Below are positions 34,051 through 35,941 of a DNA stretch of 35,941 bases, piece after piece. Under the pieces are notes generated by a model. It did no database searches and was not told the DNA's origin. It worked only from the letters and a program-made list of their open reading frames with translations. Every line of letters begins with the position of its first letter. Position 1 is the stretch's first letter. Location: positions 81,708 to 117,648 of the forward strand of contig JAGWAS010000005.1 of NCBI GenBank assembly GCA_021296235.1. The letters are read 5' to 3'. The DNA is from Paracoccaceae bacterium (lineage in GTDB: Bacteria > Pseudomonadota > Alphaproteobacteria > Rhodobacterales > Rhodobacteraceae). The translations under genes were made by a program, and so were the position numbers.

Positions 34051-35067
34051 ATGAATTTTCCGGACATAAATCCAGTTGAGCGATCACAGCGGGTCGGGTT
34101 TCTGCTGATCGACGGGTTTGCCCTCCTGTCCTTTGCCAGCGCGGTTGAACCGTTGCGCGCCGCCAATCTGCTTGGTGGCGGCGAGCTCTACTGCATTCGG
34201 ACCATCACGGTTGCGGGGGAGGAGGCACGAAGTTCATCCGGTGCGGTCATTCCGGGTGTTTCGTTTCATTCGGTGCCAGCCGGACTCGACCTTCTCCTGG
34301 TTGTTGCAGGTGGCGATCCCCTGAAGTTCGATGCGCCTCGGGAATTGATCTCATGGCTGAGGATGCAGGATCAGAACGGGACGACAATTGGGGGCGTGTC
34401 GGGCGGGCCGGTAATTCTGGCGAGTTGCGGGTTGATGAAGGGCCGGCGGATGACGGTTCATTGGGAGCATTCACCTGCGCTTCGGGAATTGGAGCCAGAG
34501 GTTCTTCTGGAACAGGCACTCTACATAATAGACAGGAACAGAATTACCTGCGCCGGCGGAACCGCACCGTTGGATTTGATGCATTCCTTGATCACTGAAA
34601 GGCATGGGCCCGATTTTGCCCGACTTGTCTCGGATTGGTTCATGCACACGGAGGTCCGGCATTGGCGCCAGCCTCAGCGGGCGGGCCTGGTCGAACGCCA
34701 CGGAACCACCAATCGGGCGGTTCTGAATGCCATCAGGGCTATGGAAGATCATGTGGCCGACCCGCTATCGCTATCGCAACTCGCCTCTCTTTCCGAAGTC
34801 GGCGAGCGTCAACTCAGCCGGCAGTTCGCTGCCGAATTCGGCGTAAGCGTGATGCGTTTCTATCGGACGCTGAGACTCAGGGTCGCAGCTGGCATGCTGA
34901 CCGGTTCGTCACTTCCCCTAACAGATATCGCCCTGGCATCGGGATTTGCGGATTCATCACATTTTTCACGGGTATTCAGTTCATCATATGGAGTTTCGCC
35001 GCGGGCTTTTCGTCGCGGCGCAGCCGCGACCGGCCACCAGGAACCTAAAATGAAGTCTCCCGGATGA
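34051..35067 (+). CDS. GlxA-family regulator: DJ-1/PfpI domain plus AraC helix-turn-helix
   Basis: A 338-residue activator of the GbdR/CdhR/ArgR type, members of which respond to glycine betaine, dimethylglycine, carnitine or arginine. The N-terminal DJ-1/PfpI-like domain (about 10-185) has GFLLIDGFALLSFASAVEPL, LLLVVAGGDPL, GGVSGGPVILASCGLMKG and RITCAGGTAPLDLMHSLI. The C-terminal AraC HTH (about 225-325) has LSLSQLASLSEVGERQLSRQ and IALASGFADSSHFSRVFSSS, then YGVSPRAFR. AAGGA stands before ATG 34051; the longer TTG frame from 34030 is less likely. It is divergent from soxBDAG, which it very likely controls in response to the substrate or a precursor of that oxidase. It converges with the glutaredoxin-like gene. 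Confidence 0.92.
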   Translation: MNFPDINPVERSQRVGFLLIDGFALLSFASAVEPLRAANLLGGGELYCIRTITVAGEEARSSSGAVIPGVSFHSVPAGLDLLLVVAGGDPLKFDAPRELISWLRMQDQNGTTIGGVSGGPVILASCGLMKGRRMTVHWEHSPALRELEPEVLLEQALYIIDRNRITCAGGTAPLDLMHSLITERHGPDFARLVSDWFMHTEVRHWRQPQRAGLVERHGTTNRAVLNAIRAMEDHVADPLSLSQLASLSEVGERQLSRQFAAEFGVSVMRFYRTLRLRVAAGMLTGSSLPLTDIALASGFADSSHFSRVFSSSYGVSPRAFRRGAAATGHQEPKMKSPG

Positions 35068-35090
35068 TCAAAGGAACAAGGTGGCAGCTT

Positions 35091-35744
35091 TTACCTCTTT
35101 GGCGACATTGAACACTGGCCACGATCGGGGTTGGGCTCGACCGGGTGCTTCAGAATGTCCGCAAGCCGGTCGGCGCCTCCGACATAGTTTCCGTCGATCC
35201 AGATTTGCGGAACCGTGATCGGAGTCTTGTGGCCAACGATAGGTTTGACCCTGGACAGCATCTCATAGAGCGAAAGCGGCTCCCGGACGACATCCCGGTA
35301 CTCATATTCGATTTTTGCCTCGGCGAAATACGACTTTGCGCGGGTGCAGTGCGGGCATGTTTCCTTGCCGAAGAGCTGCGTTCCGGTGAGTGGCGACCTT
35401 TTCGCGTGAGAATTGACTACGGATTCAGTCAGCACACCTCTGTTGAGTGCATTGCCCTGACTGACGACCCGCCCGTCGACCAAGACGATCGGTGCATGCC
35501 ATCCACCCTTCGGCAACGGACGCCACCACTCGGTGAGCCATTCCCGAATTTCGAAGTCGATTGGAATCCCCTTAAGTTCATTTGCGAATGTGTCTTGAAT
35601 GATATCCAGCGTAAGTGAGCATTCCCCGCAGGGAATTTTGACTTTGAACGGTCCCCAGGAGCCAGCCCATTTGTAGAGAAACACCTTGACCGGATCGCTC
35701 CTGTCCTGCAATTCAATCTCGACCGCTCTCGCGGCCATCCGCAT
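35091..35744 (-). CDS. Two-domain glutaredoxin-like protein
   Basis: About 217 residues with two thioredoxin-type redox centres. The N-terminal part has KIPCGECSLT (CGEC) inside a fold ending HAPIVLVDGRVVSQG. The C-terminal part is a clear glutaredoxin: TQLFGKETCPHCTRAKSYF with a CPHC active site, then KTPITVPQIWIDGNYVGGAD, which includes the cis-proline and GSH-binding GG. The C-terminus ends PNPDRGQCSM. Single glutaredoxins are about 85-100 residues, so this is a fusion or duplication, presumably a cytoplasmic disulfide or glutathionylation reductase. The start is uncertain: ATG 35744, ATG 35738 and TTG 35807 are all in frame and none has a good ribosome binding site. Confidence 0.85.
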   Translation of the reverse strand: MRMAARAVEIELQDRSDPVKVFLYKWAGSWGPFKVKIPCGECSLTLDIIQDTFANELKGIPIDFEIREWLTEWWRPLPKGGWHAPIVLVDGRVVSQGNALNRGVLTESVVNSHAKRSPLTGTQLFGKETCPHCTRAKSYFAEAKIEYEYRDVVREPLSLYEMLSRVKPIVGHKTPITVPQIWIDGNYVGGADRLADILKHPVEPNPDRGQCSMSPKR

Positions 35745-35941
35745 CAAATGCGCCACAACCGCCAAGTCTGCCACCCCATATGGCTGAATTTTTGTTGACC
35801 TGTCCAACGAATTCGAAGGCTTGCCACGCTTCAGTGCACCTCATGCTCATCCCGACGCTGCCAGCCTGATTGGTCTTCCCGGCGAAATTGCCTGCGCCAT
35901 GGCCGCAATTGAGCCGCGATCGATTCCATGGTGTCGGTAAA

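Noticed and set aside
35831..35941. Minus-strand frame open to the right edge (about 36 codons)
   Set aside because: Might be the C-terminus of a gene upstream of the glutaredoxin-like gene, but the length is compatible with chance and no family is recognisable.

Overview
The window reads as a chromosomal segment of an alphaproteobacterium with a moderately high G+C content. The gene pairings point there: xseA, ftsY next to an EamA transporter and yciB, an ArsR-methyltransferase regulator ahead of metF and a two-piece metH, metZ, heterotetrameric sarcosine-oxidase genes beside a GlxA/AraC-type regulator, and a tripartite tricarboxylate (TTT) transporter with a LysR regulator. I cannot name the genus. 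I see no rRNA, tRNA, insertion sequence or CRISPR array.

Layout. 1-6.9 kb: xseA; a decayed Fic-family gene; an fdhB-type NuoE-NuoF fusion without its catalytic partner; then ftsY, a DMT transporter and yciB. 7.0-15.1 kb: a tight minus-strand operon, tctC-tctB-tctA, then an acylating aldehyde dehydrogenase and a SucC/SucD-like CoA ligase pair, facing a divergent LysR regulator. This is the most pathway-like block. It looks built to import a small carboxylate or sulfocarboxylate, activate it with CoA and reduce it to an aldehyde, and sulfoacetate to sulfoacetaldehyde is my best guess. 15.2-15.9 kb: a Nu-class-like glutathione transferase, followed by about 700 bases without a recognisable gene.

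16.5-25.5 kb is a methionine block: an ArsR-methyltransferase fusion regulator with a clear promoter, a palindromic operator and a strong ribosome binding site; metF; a homocysteine-binding metH module broken by a frameshift; the folate/B12/activation metH module; and metZ further on. A lone peptide-type ABC binding protein sits between them on the other strand. A perfect 18-base palindrome with an overlapping second dyad lies in the gap between that gene and metZ.

25.5-35.8 kb: trkH coupled to a ThDP-dependent 2-oxoacid decarboxylase resembling AruI; a soxBDAG operon whose delta subunit lacks the usual CxxC zinc ligands; a divergent GlxA/GbdR-type activator; and a two-domain glutaredoxin-like protein.

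TTG is used as a start codon unusually often here. In four of the five cases a strong, well-spaced Shine-Dalgarno sequence decides the start. The main anomalies are the metH frameshift, which removes two of the three expected zinc ligands, the Fic relic, and the orphan fdhB.
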